64,000 bases of DNA from Phocoena phocoena (lineage: Eukaryota > Chordata > Mammalia > Artiodactyla > Phocoenidae), in NCBI RefSeq assembly GCF_963924675.1, contig NC_089236.1:46470500-46534499 (forward strand), read 5' to 3'. A program made the translations under genes and the position numbers. Positions within the stretch are counted from its first letter, which is position 1; each line of letters begins with the position of its first letter. The notes below the pieces were generated by a model. That model had not been told where the DNA came from. It saw only the letters and a list, made by a program, of their open reading frames with translations, and did not search any database. Below are positions 1 to 11,107 of the stretch, one piece after another.

Positions 1-1907
1 GCAGTCATAGTTCAGTATTATGACAAGGGTTTGCTGTGTACTTACAACTGCTACCAGAGCAAAGATAAACTGCTTTGTCCATCCTGGAGGTCCATAATAT
101 AGCATGGTGTTGATGTGCATTTCGAAAAGCATCAAAATGCTTAAAATATATCTGCTTCACCTGTCCTGATACTTAAAATACTGACCTTTGAAGTCACTCT
201 TTTGCTTTCAGTCACAGAAAAGTATCCTGTGGAAAACAAAGTGGAAATCCAAATCCAAATAATTAAAGCATCAGGAAAAATCTTGGTATTTGGAATATCC
301 CTGTAAAATCCGTTCAAAATGTCTCCTAAAGTTATCTGAAATAATTATAATTTATACCAATTGTCAGGGTTCAATTGAAATAAAATATATGAACAGTAAG
401 AGTGAGAAAGAAGGAAAGAAAGAGGAGGTAATCTAAAAATTACAAATATATGGTTAATATAAAAACTTTGAGGCAAACCAAATTCAGGAAATTTATTTCC
501 CAGTAGTAACAAAGATTTCATAAGTTGGGTAAAATTTATTAATGAAGATTCAATAGATAAAAATAAATAAAATATAATTAAAATAGTATAGGAAATAATT
601 CATGTTAATTTAAAGAAAAATACATACTTATTCAATATGTGTTTCAAATTTGATATTTATTACTTTTCATCCCCTCATCCTCACCAAATTTTGAGTATAA
701 TTCCCAGAAATGCAGGGCTTTGGTCTGTTTTATATACCATCTGGTATTTGGAAAACACTCAATATTTTTTGAATGATAGTTCTTATTTTAAGCATCACAC
801 CCTAAATGTAATATTGACAAATAAAATACATAATTTACTGAATGTTTTTCCCTGTTAACATATTACTAAACCTTCTATTAATAAATTGTTACTTGTGATA
901 TGTTCAAGAGAGGAACTGTGCACTATAGACATTTCTGTGGAAAGTTCTTAGTATATATTACACAACCATTTTCTAAGTCTATATTATAGACACAGTATTA
1001 AAAAAATCAAAGACAGACACACTGTTTCTTAAAAAAAATTAAGCATCATTTATTATACACCTGCATGGCACTAGTTTTATGGTGTTTTACATGTCTCAAA
1101 TTATTAAGTAACACAAACAACTAAGAAATTATTCTACAAAAAGTGGAGGTTTTTGGTGAGTCATCATTTCTAGTTGCATGGCTATATCATTTAGATCCTC
1201 CTCACCATTATTTATTTTTTATCCACTTATTGTTTCGTGGGCTTACATTGTGAAGTAAGATTATTAATGCCTATTAATAATACCCTATTTCTGTCCATAC
1301 ATTTTGCATGTTTTATATTTGTGCATTTATGTTGTTTGTTTAAACATAATTAAGCCAGTTTTACTTCTTTCTTTGTTTTTGAGTGCACTTTTGGTTTTAG
1401 TTTTATTATGGTCCTGATGTTAGTGTTAAGAGTATAAAGCACTCATTGAACACCTAAAAAGTTGATCAGATAACAATTTAGACAATAAATCAATGCAATA
1501 AAATTAGAAATCATAGTAAATATTAGAAGCAAATAAAAACCTTTCTACTTAGAAATGAACAAAAAAGTAAGACTACTTCTAGATTAAAAAAAAATCAAAG
1601 CTTAAAGAAAGGGATATTTATCAAATAACCAATCATATCATTATATATTATCATTTATCAAATATAAACAAAATACTGCTCAGAAGAAAAATTATTATAA
1701 TTTATCAGAAGCTAAAAAACATTTAACAAAACTGTTTAGGATCATAAAAGGTTGGAGTTCATCTAACTTCAAATGCCTATTTTAAATTATAGATAAGATA
1801 ATGTTTAAATATAAAAATAAAACCTTTTGGGTATTATGACCTTTTGGTAATATTTTCGATAATGTTTTAAATGAATTTTATTGTCATATATTTATAAAAA
1901 TTTTTGT
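1..1907. other. AT-rich stretch, nothing recognised
   Basis: No reading frame of credible length, RNA gene or repeat family was recognised here. The only open frame (637-858) is short, lysine/isoleucine/phenylalanine rich and typical of chance in AT-rich DNA. Old, unrecognisable repeat remnants are likely but cannot be shown by eye. Confidence 0.5.
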
Positions 1908-3049
1908 AGTTGAAGTCAGCAAGATGGAGAAGTAGGCAATTCCAGCCTTTCTCCCCTTAAGAAAACCATCCACAAACAGCCATCCACAAACAAAAAATAC
2001 CCTTGGGAGAGCTCAAGAGTCCATTTAGACTCTGCAGCAACACAGGAGTAAAAAACAAAGAACAACCTCATGCAAAGTATTGTTGGGAGACTGGTGTAGC
2101 TGAGATGTCTGCAGACAGCTAAAAATAAAGAAAAAGGGCAAGGGCTATCAGTATCAGCCATGCAGAAGATGCCACCATGGTTTCCTGTGGCCTGCTGTGT
2201 AGAGGACCCTCACAGCCTTTACCTCTGAGGACCTCAACAGCCCTCATGACAGATGGTAGCCATGGACTCCCCACAGCTTTCATAGCAGAGGACTCTATAG
2301 TGTTCATCAGTGTGAACTCCATCAGCTCATTTGTAGAGGACACCAACAGCTTTTACCACTGAAATAATCAATATTCATCATCACTACCCAACCCCAAAGA
2401 GGGAGACATTGCCACACCACTCTTCTCCCAAAGAAGAAGATGCTGTTGTGACATCCAAGGACCAGGGTCACTACCTCCACAACCCTGAACATGGCTCAGA
2501 CCTCCATGACTGCTCTGTGAACACCCATGCCTAGTACACCCACCAGAGCCACTGTTGCAGTGAGAATGCTCATGGATCCTGGTGTGTAGCTCTGTGTGTG
2601 CCCACATTCTGGACCCAGCTCCATGGCTGCACCAAGGGCATTCACATTCCAGATATCAGCTCCATGGCCACTCCACAGGTGCCTGAGCATCAGACACTGA
2701 TAATACTGCCACTGAAAGTGCACTTGCAAGCTCGACCCAGCTCCAAGAGGAAGCTTCTCAGCCATGACAGCTTCCATGGAAGAAAAAGGCATCAGGAGGA
2801 CTCCAGCAATCTTTTCCACTGAAGACCTAATAGCATTTGCCACTGCTGCAGACACTTGCAGTCTTAATTGTCAAGGACCCCTGCAATCTTCACTGATGCT
2901 GAGCTCACATCAAATACACCGAGCTATAGCTGCACAAAGACTACACTGCTGCACTATCCCTGGAGCCAGAATTGCCACACCCCACCCAGCTGTTGCTTCA
3001 CACCCACCTGTAGATAAAGATCTTTTCCCACTGAAACCAGTCTGTAAAG

Positions 3050-3838
3050 TTGGATTTGGCATCAAAAATACAGATAATAGAAGCAAAAGAGGAGACTTCT
3101 GCATCAAATGTGCAGACATTAAAGCAAAGCTACGGATACATGAAAATCAAGGAAGCATGGCACCATCAAAGGAATACAATAATTTTCCAGTCCAACCAAA
3201 AAATATTGGAGATCTATGAATTGCTGGAGAAAGCTCAGAGAGCTGCTAGAGAACATAGATAGACAACTCAACAATGTTAGGAAAACAATACAGGAACAAA
3301 ATGAGAATTTCAACAGCTAGATAAAAATTATATAAAAGAACCAGAAAGAAATTCTGGAGCTAAAGAATACAATGAAAGTAAAGAAAAATGCAATAGAGAT
3401 TGTCAGCGTCAGAGTATTGATCAACCTGTAGAAAAATTCTGCAAACTCAACGATAGGTCATTTGAAATTATCCAGTTAGAAGAACAAATAGAAAAAAGAG
3501 AATGAAAAAGAGTTGGATACCATCAAGTGAGAAATACATGCATTATGGGAGTTCTAGAAGGAGAAAGAGAGATTCAGGAAAATTACTAAAAGAAATAATG
3601 ACTGAAAACTTCCCAAAACTGGGCAGAGATACAGGCATTAAGTTATATGAAACTCGTAAATCTTCAAACAGATTCAACCCAAAGAGAACTTCACCAAGAC
3701 ACATTATAATAAAATTGTTAAAATCAGAGACAGAGAAAGAAATTTGAAAGCAGCAAGAGAAAAGAAGCTCATCACATACAAGAGAACCCCCATAAGGATA
3801 TCCGCAGATTTCTCAGCACTATAAGATAAGAAAATTAC
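3050..3838 (+). pseudogene. L1 ORF1 remnant (RNA-binding chaperone)
   Basis: ORF1 encodes the nucleic-acid-binding trimeric protein of the L1 particle. Short frames at 3050-3262 and 3502-3747 carry fragments of it: a charged, coiled-coil-like stretch (ILEIYELLEKAQRAAREH), then RNA-binding-domain pieces near 3530-3590 (the CIMGVLEGERE block, comparable to the IIGxxEGE block of L1 ORF1) and near 3660-3780 (SPRHIIIKLLKS). Stops and shifts separate the fragments. The sequence changes abruptly to ORF2 reverse transcriptase at about 3839, so the C-terminus is gone. Non-functional. Confidence 0.75.
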
Positions 3839-5520
3839 AGGCTAATATTTTTCATGAAGATAGATGCAAAAATCTTCAACATAACATTAGCGAACTGATT
3901 TCAGCAGCACACTAAAATCATCCTACATCACAATCAAGTTGTACTTATTCCTGGGATGCAAAGCTGGTTTAACATATGCAAATCAATAAACATGATACAC
4001 CATTTTAACAAAATGAAGAATAAAAATCATATGATCATCACAATAGACACAGAAAAAATAATTGACAAATTCAACTTTTTTCATGATAAATATTCTCAAC
4101 AAATTAAGTATAGAAGGAATGTACCTCCATGTTAAAAAGGCCATTTGTGATAAGCCTACAGGTAACATCGTACTCAACGGTGAAAAGTGAAAAGTGTAAA
4201 GCTTTTCCTCTAAGATTAGGAAGAAGAGAGATGTTTACTCTCACCACTTCTACTTAATATAGTACTGGAAACCCTAGCCAGAGCAATTACGCAAAGAAAA
4301 GGCATAAAGTCCATCTTAAATGGAGAATTAAATCGTCTGTTTGAAGAAAATTTGATCTTATAACAGAAAACCCTAAAGACTCTACCAAAATACTGTTAAT
4401 ACTAATAAACAGATTCAGTAAAATGTCGGGATACAAAATCAACATACAAAAATAGTTGCATTTCTATACATTAACAACAATTAATAAAAATAAAGTATTT
4501 ATTTACTTAGTAATAAATTTAACCAAGGATGTGAAAGATCTGTACACTAAAAACTATATAACATTGATTAAAGAAATTAAAGAGTGCACAAATAAATGGA
4601 AGAGATCTTGTGGACTAGAAAAATAAATATTGCTAAAAGGTCTGCACTATGCAAAGTGATCTACAGATTCAATGTAATCCCCATTTAAATTCCAATGGCA
4701 TTTTTCACAGAAATAGAAAAAAAACTTGAAACTCTAACACCATAAGACGCTTGGAGGAAAACTCCTTGACACTGTCCTGACAAAAATTTTTTTGGATTTG
4801 GCATCAAAAACACAGAAGCAAAAATAAACAAGTGGGACTACACCAAATTAAACACCTTCTGCACAGCAAAAGAAAAAATAAAATAAACTAAAAAGGCAAC
4901 CTCTAAAATGGGAGAAAATATTTGCAAATTATATCTCTTATAAGGGTTGATATCCATAATATATAAGGAATACATATAATATAATTGCAAAAATCAAATA
5001 CCTAATTAATAAATGAGTAAAGGACCTGAATAGACATTTTTCCAAAGAAGACATACCAATAGCCAAAAGGTTCTTGAAGAGATGATCAACACCACTGATT
5101 TTCAGGGAAATGCAAATCAAAACCACATGAGATATCACCTCACAACTCTCAAAATTGCTGTTATCAAAAAGTCAAAAGATCATAAGTGTAGACAAGGATG
5201 TGGAGAAAAGGGAACCCTTGTGCACTGTTGGTAGGAATGTAAATTAGTACAGTCATTATGAAAAACAATTTGGAGGTTCCTCAAAAACTTAAAAATAGAA
5301 CTACCATATGATTCAGCAACCCCTTCTGGGTATATATCCAAAAGAAATAACATGTTTATCTGGAAGAGATATTTGGACTCCCATGTTCATTACAGCATTA
5401 TTCATGATATCTAAGTGCCCACCAACAGATAAATCAACTAAGAAGGTGTGGTGTATATATAATGAAGTAAGCCAGACATATAAAGACAAATACTGTATAA
5501 TCTCACTTATATGTAGAATC
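3839..5520 (+). pseudogene. L1 ORF2 remnant (reverse transcriptase to C-terminal part)
   Basis: The conceptual translation starts in the reverse transcriptase (DAKIFNITLAN, then [10 protein letters not shown], then a degraded D-E-K-DKF block near 4040-4080). It continues through the region after RT to the C-terminal cysteine segment near 5200-5240 and the NNAVMNM-equivalent antisense region. Endonuclease is absent. The catalytic FADD site expected near 4340-4360 is unrecognisable (TTTGAAGAAAATTTG instead of an F-A-D-D codon series), and many stops interrupt the frame. The fragment ends where 3' UTR sequence begins. Confidence 0.75.
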
Positions 5521-6107
5521 AAAAAATAAAGAAGTTGAACTCATTAACAGAAGGTAGAATGGTAGTTGCCAGGGTCTAGGCCATAGGGGTAGAGGGGTGA
5601 TGTTGGTCATTAGGTACAAATTTCAGTTATATGATTAATAAATTCTGGAGACCTAATGTACAGCATGATGACTATAGTTAAAATTAATGTGTTATATATT
5701 TGAAATTTGCTAACAGTAGATCTCAAGTGTTCTCATCACAAAAAGAAAGGGGGAGTAACTATTTGAGGTAATGAATGTGTTATTAAGTTGATTTTAGTAA
5801 TCATTTCACAATATATACTATATCAACACATATATTGTACAACCTAAATATATACAATTCTTGTTTATAAAAAAGAAAATCAATGAAATGAGTGGGTGAG
5901 AACCCACAAAAAGTATAGAATGACAGAAAATATCAATAAATAAAACTGAATTTGTTTTACGTCCTACTTGTGACAAAATTCAACGTTCCCTAATATAATA
6001 AAGACAAAATTTTAAATTAATAAGAATTTTCTAGGTGACAATATATTATATACACTAGTGTTATATGTAACATAAATATTTATATCCTGTTGATAGCTTT
6101 ATATATA

Positions 6108-6614
6108 CAGATGTTCCTCAACTTACTATGGGATTACATCTGATGAACCTATCATAAGTTGAAAATATCATAATCAAAATGCATTTAATACACCTAACCC
6201 ACTGGACATCGTAGCTTAGACTAGCCCACCTTAAAGGTGCTCAGGACACTTACGTTAGCCTACACTTGGTCAAAATCACCTAACACAAAACCTATTGTAT
6301 AATAAAGTGTTGAATATCTCAGGTAATTTATTGAATGCTGTATGGAAAGTGAAAAACAGAATGGTTGTATGAGTACAGAATGGTTGTAAGTGTATTGGTT
6401 GTTTACCCTCATGATCACCTGGCTGACTTGGAGAGCTAAGGCTTGCTGCAGCTGCCAGACATCACAAGAGAGTATGTATAGTACTGCACATCACTACCCC
6501 AGGAAAATATCAAAATTCAGAATGGGAAATATGGTTTCCACTGGAGGCCTATTGCCTTCACACAGTTGTAAAGAGAAAATCTTAAGTTAAACCATTATCA
6601 TTTGGGACCATCTC
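6108..6614 (+). mobile_element. Non-autonomous DNA transposon, pogo/Tigger-like
   Basis: The left end CAGATGTTCCTCAACTTAC and the right end TTTGGGACCATCT are imperfect inverted repeats. The element is bounded by TA on both sides (6106-6107 and 6615-6616), the target duplication of Tc1/mariner/pogo elements. The interior ('CACCTAACCCACTGGACATCG', 'GAATATCTCAGGTAATTTATTG') matches a common mammalian family that I recall. No transposase is visible at this length. The superfamily is fairly sure, the subfamily name is not. Confidence 0.6.
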
Positions 6615-6616
6615 TA

Positions 6617-7055
6617 ATTACACAATCATAAAATATAACAGTTTTTAGAAGGTAATTATTCATGCTTAAAACTTTTCACCTATTAATTCCATTTATTGGA
6701 TTATATATGTATACATGCTTATTGTCAATTTTTTAACAAAATTTTTAATTAACATTTTTCAAAATTATGTTATTTCTACTAGTTATAATAAACTATAATT
6801 GTGATAAAACTATCTAATGTGAGTTATTATGATATAATGTTGAGTGGAATACTTATAAGTCATCTGTAATAACATAACAATGTAAATTGTCAAGAAATCT
6901 GACAATTTCATAAAAATATATCAGTATGGACCAAGATTAAAAAGCCAGAGGGGAGTGAACATGAAAATAAAAGGGTGTGTACAGTTTTAATTTCTAAGGC
7001 TTTCCATATGATTATAGTATTGTTCTTTATGAATAGATGGTTAAACAAATGGTAC
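6617..7055. other. AT-rich gap, nothing recognised
   Basis: AT-rich sequence between the DNA transposon and the next LTR. No repeat family, gene or regulatory motif is supported. Confidence 0.4.
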
Positions 7056-7504
7056 TGTATCAGTCAAAGTTCTCCAGAGAAACAGAAAAATTTGGATATG
7101 CGTGGATGTGGAAAAAAGATTTATTAAGTAAATGGCTTACATGACTATGGAGACTGGAAAATCCAAAACCTCAAGCAGGTTGGAGACCCAGTAGAGCTGA
7201 TGTTCTAGTTTGAGTCTGAAGGCCATAAACAAAGAACTGATGTTGCAGATGAAGGAAGTTCAAAGGCAGTCAGCTGAAGAATTCTATTTCTTAGGGGAGG
7301 TCTTAGTTTTGTTCTATTGAGACCTTCAACCAATTGGATGAGGCCCACCCACATTGTAAGTACAGTCTGCTTTACTAAAAGTCCACTAATTTAAATGATA
7401 ATCTCATCCAAAACACCCTTATAGAAATACCCAGAATAATTTTTGACCAAGTATCTAGGCAGCTTGTGGCCCAGTCAAGTTGACACAGAAAATTAACCAT
7501 CACA
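7056..7504 (-). mobile_element. Solo LTR, MaLR/ERVL-like
   Basis: Read on the minus strand, the unit starts TGTGATGGTTAATTTTCTG and ends CTGGAGAACTTTGACTGATACA, the start and end of a widespread mammalian LTR family. The AATAAATC-type polyadenylation region lies near 7115-7125 on the reverse strand. The neighbouring 5-mers GGTAC (7051-7055) and TATAC (7505-7509) could be a decayed 5-bp target duplication. No internal retroviral sequence is attached. Subfamily uncertain. Confidence 0.6.
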
Positions 7505-7509
7505 TATAC

Positions 7510-8984
7510 TATTTTACCTGGCAAGGAAAATACATCCATTCATCACCTGGATAATAGGGGATCAGAAATAAGGCTTATCTAGAGGGGTCACCCTGTGGAA
7601 GATCAGGGCTGGGAAGAAAACCAAATCTCTGGGAATATGTCAATACCAGGTCACAGGAGGACAGTTATAGGTGTAAAAATTAGGGGATAATTTGAATGTA
7701 GTTTGAAAAATGGAATTTGGGTAGAAACAGTTTTCAAAAACCTAAACTGTGTCCAAATGCAAGATATGTTATTGTGGAGAAGGAGGATAGACGGTCAGAG
7801 GCACACATCAGCGATCTCACAGCAGGGCTAATTTGAAGGGTAAAAATTCAGGAAAATATCAGTCACTGGGGAACCAGAGAGGATGGTGGATCTGAGGAAA
7901 GAGAGGGCAGATCCAAAAGCAAACTGTCACCTGTGATGTTATGAGTTACTAACCTAAATCTCCTTATCTTGCTTTTCCAGGAAATAATTGGCTAAAGGGG
8001 TAAGACAGGACTCCACAAACATATGAAAATTATGTGACCAATGTTGAACAGCCAGAGGATGCTGAATTGAGAGCCTATCAAGTCATTAGTGAGAATTCTC
8101 ATCACACATTAATGCACAATAGTTTCTACATTATTGCTTTGAAGAATGAAGAAAATAACTGAATCATAAATCAATGAAATGATGATCCATTTCACTCTTG
8201 GTCTTTGAATGTGATTAAATTCAAGGATTAAACTTGTTTTGATCTGAGATAGTCTTCTTCCTTTTACCCATCTTCTAATGAATTATTTTTTCTCTTAGAA
8301 GTTTTGATTCCCCATAGTTGCTCAGTTAGAGATTGTCACAAGAGTCATTTTCTTCCTTGTGTTTTTCTCGCTCTCGTAGACAACAATGACACTGTGCTAT
8401 TTTCCCAAAGATGTTATTTTAATGGACATTACACTGGTGAATTTGGCAACAACAAGGCAAACAGCAGAGTTGGGAGAGATGTAGCCGTTTCTATTGCATC
8501 TTTTGGCAGAGTTCCAGACTTTAGATTTACTATCCTCAGATGCCTCATCTGACTCCTTTTTATTATTTTTACAACCCAGGAAGATGCTTTGGTGTCCATA
8601 GGCCAAACTTCAACTTGCCATAAGCCCTATCCCAAAGGCCTCTATGCTTGGGTTTGTCCTGATCTGTGAAGCTACTGAAAACACTTTGATAAAATTATAA
8701 TAAAAAAGGCCTTAAAATACAAGTGGTACACTGAAAACGCATCCTTTTCCTTGCTCCTGATCCAATCTGTGCTTTAGAGATGATCCCAGTGCCAAATCCG
8801 GTGCCTTTGGAGTGGGTCCCCAAAGATTTCTGAGCTTTCTATTCTATCTCTTTGAATAAATGGGACAGTTAGAACTGGCAGGACTTAGTCTTCATCCTCG
8901 AAGCCTCAGGGAATGAGAGTACTAATCTCTTCCTGGTGTTAGCTTTCGAAGTTCTTTGTTTGTTTTGTTTTGTTTAAATATTGA
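7510..8984. other. Unassigned sequence
   Basis: Mixed-composition DNA, somewhat less AT-rich than its surroundings at 8300-8900. Two overlapping opposite-strand frames at 8304-8606 have no recognisable domain and no supporting start or splice context. Nothing can be called. Confidence 0.4.
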
Positions 8985-9180
8985 CGCCTTGGAATCAGAG
9001 GATGTGAGTTTGATTCCTTATACTACAATTTACTCTATAATTTAAAAAAATCATTTAGAGTCCTTAAATGTATGTTTCCTCAGCCACAAGGAGAAAATAT
9101 TTCTTGCCTGGCTGCTGAGATGACTAAATAGCATAATAAAGGTTGAAATATGTTGAAAAATGCAAAGAAGAACATAAATG
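8985..9180 (+). mobile_element. MIR SINE fragment
   Basis: The order of blocks follows MIR: TTGGAATCAGAGGATGTGAG (head), TTTGATTCC (B-box-like), a degraded core, GTTTCCTCAGCCACAAGGAG ('TTTCCTCATCTGTAAAATGG' in the family) and TGCTGAGATGACTAAATAGC. Diverged and without a poly(A), as usual for this old tRNA-derived family. Confidence 0.6.
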
Positions 9181-9789
9181 TTAAGAACTATCAACATCAA
9201 TTCCATTGTGATTTATGTGTAACAGAAAAATAAGCTTAGTTTTTCTGAGGAAAGATTATTCATTAAATAATTGATTTTTGATTAATTGATTTAACAATCA
9301 CCTGGTTTCCCTTTACATGTTTAATGTCATATTAAAAACAAATCTAAAGGAAATATAGCCATTGAGGACCTCTGGTTCAAATGGGTTATTTCAAAGGATT
9401 TTATTGGGAACACTGTATATTTTTGAATAGAATAAACCATAGTTATTCACAGGTGATTGTATTCCTAATACAGAAATGTTATTCAATAGCTGAATTTGTG
9501 TCTATAGCATGCCCTCAGAAAGAAATGAGAAAAAAAGAAACTTTGGTGTGATTTATTTGTATATTATCGTCATGCATATTGACACAGAAAAAACTGCAAG
9601 TCAAAGAACACTTATTGATGAGCAATTTCTCATTCAGAGGGAGAACTAGAAATATGTGAACAAGAATTTTGTTATTTAATATTCATTCATTCATCCATTT
9701 AGCATCTAATTCATGCTAATTCCAAGAAGGAATTGCAGTGACTGTCAACTTTCAAAAATCTCTAACGTTGTTGGGATATATGCATAGCA

Positions 9790-9960
9790 CTTTTATATAG
9801 TTTCTCATTTATTGAAATTCAGTCACTGTTCATTGAATCTTCAAGATATACATTGATATAATAGAGGTTCAGAGATTCATTCCCTCAGACACTACATAGT
9901 TGGCTAAGGAAAGTCAGGCCCCTCGAATTCAGAGTGTACCTTTCTTCTATCACCTACCAT
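9790..9960 (-). mobile_element. Probable MIR SINE fragment
   Basis: Read in reverse it resembles the MIR core and head: the block AGAGGTTCAGAGATTCATTC corresponds to the 'GAGGCTCAGAGAGGTTAAG' side, followed by CACTACATAGTTGGCTAAG and a degraded tRNA-like end. Weak by eye. Confidence 0.4.
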
Positions 9961-10720
9961 CAGACACTGGGCACTTCAGAGACAAGGACCACAGTGTTGA
10001 CCACAAATCCTTTCAGTGTTTGTCTTGATTTTACTGGCACTAATTTGAGGATAAAAACCAAGAAGCTCAATCACAGAATGATGGTTTTAAAGGAAAATCT
10101 TTGCTACACAGCATCCAAGTAATTAATGAAAATCCAGGTAATTAACATTCTAGAGGTAGAAAATTGAAAGCATGACTCACAGAAAGTCATCTCTGGAAAT
10201 ACCAAAGACAAAGGCCACTCATGTTCCATAAGCCTCTAATCCAACACTGTCTCTACTATAGCTGCGTGAAGGCAGGAGACGATATGCCTGTGCAATTTCA
10301 TCCCTCTAAAAGTCTAACATAGCTTTTATACATAGGAGAAGCCAGATCAATGTATTTCTAAAATCAAATGAAATTCAAATACAACCAAATCTCAGTGACC
10401 CAGCCCTATTCTGAACTTGAATTTACTTGTCTGAAGCAAGCAGAAGAGGAAAAGTGATTCAAAATCATGTTAAAATATACCACATATACAAATATCTATT
10501 ATAACATGAACAGGTTTAAATTTATCAGAAAAATGAAAGAAAATTGCAACAAGAAAACAAAGAAGCCTCTTTATTCAGAAAAATAAACCAAGAAAGGGGC
10601 ATTGAATTCTAAAAAAAATTACCATGGGGTCAGATAAAATACAAATGGTCTTTTATTTCTATTTATAAACCTAAGCATTCTGAATCATAGTCATTTTAAT
10701 TCATAGGTCTTAAAAATATT
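9961..10720. other. Unassigned sequence
   Basis: AT-rich, without a credible gene. A 62-codon frame at 9934-10122 has no recognisable features. Confidence 0.4.
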
Positions 10721-10954
10721 AAAACTTTTAGGGCTTCCCTGGTGGTGCAGTGGTTGAGAGTCTGCCTGCCAATGCAGGGGACATGGGTTTGTGCCCTGGT
10801 CTGGGAGGATCCCAAATGCCGCGGAGCCGCTGAGCCTGCGCATTCGGAGCCTACGCGTCGGGAGCCTGTGCTCCGCAATGAGAGACGCCACAACAGTGAG
10901 AGGCCTGTGTACCACCAAAAAAAACACAAAAAACAAACAAAAAAAACCTTTTAG
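10721..10954 (+). mobile_element. CHR-type SINE (short form) with target duplication
   Basis: tRNA-derived SINE body at about 10732-10943, starting GGCTTCCCTGGTGGTGCAG and ending in an A-rich tail with C interruptions. The A-box region (GGTGGTGCAGTGG) and the B-box region (GGGTTTGTGCC) sit in the first 75 bases. Flanks AAAACTTTTAG (10721-10731) and AAACCTTTTAG (10944-10954) look like the target duplication. A short internal rearrangement (CATTCGGAGCCTACGCGTCG, about 10839) repeats part of the right half. Confidence 0.85.
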
Positions 10955-11107
10955 TGCAGAATGAGCCACTGTTCCTATAATGTGTCTCAGAAAGTGCTAA
11001 GCATGTAATATATTTCAATAATTACCTTTCTGGCCTCTTTCACTCTACTCACTATGCTAGGTATTGAGGTAAACATAAGAGTAAAAACATATTATAAAAC
11101 GTATAGA

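Larger units (their letters stand above)
1908..5877 (+). mobile_element. Old mammalian L1 (L1M type), near full span with internal deletion
   Basis: The order is 5' UTR-like sequence, ORF1 remnant, ORF2 remnant, and a 3' UTR that resembles old mammalian L1 subfamilies (the 'GTTGCCAGGG' block near 5567). The 5' part (about 2170-2900) is richer in GC and carries imperfect repeats built round GAGGAC...CAACAGC. ORF1 is joined to the middle of ORF2 near 3839, so the endonuclease region and the first part of the reverse transcriptase are missing. Frames are broken throughout. No target duplication is clear, as expected for an old copy. Confidence 0.8.

Noticed and set aside
2496..2855. 119-codon minus-strand frame
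   Set aside because: Antisense to the GC-richer L1 5' UTR. No domain or conservation visible.
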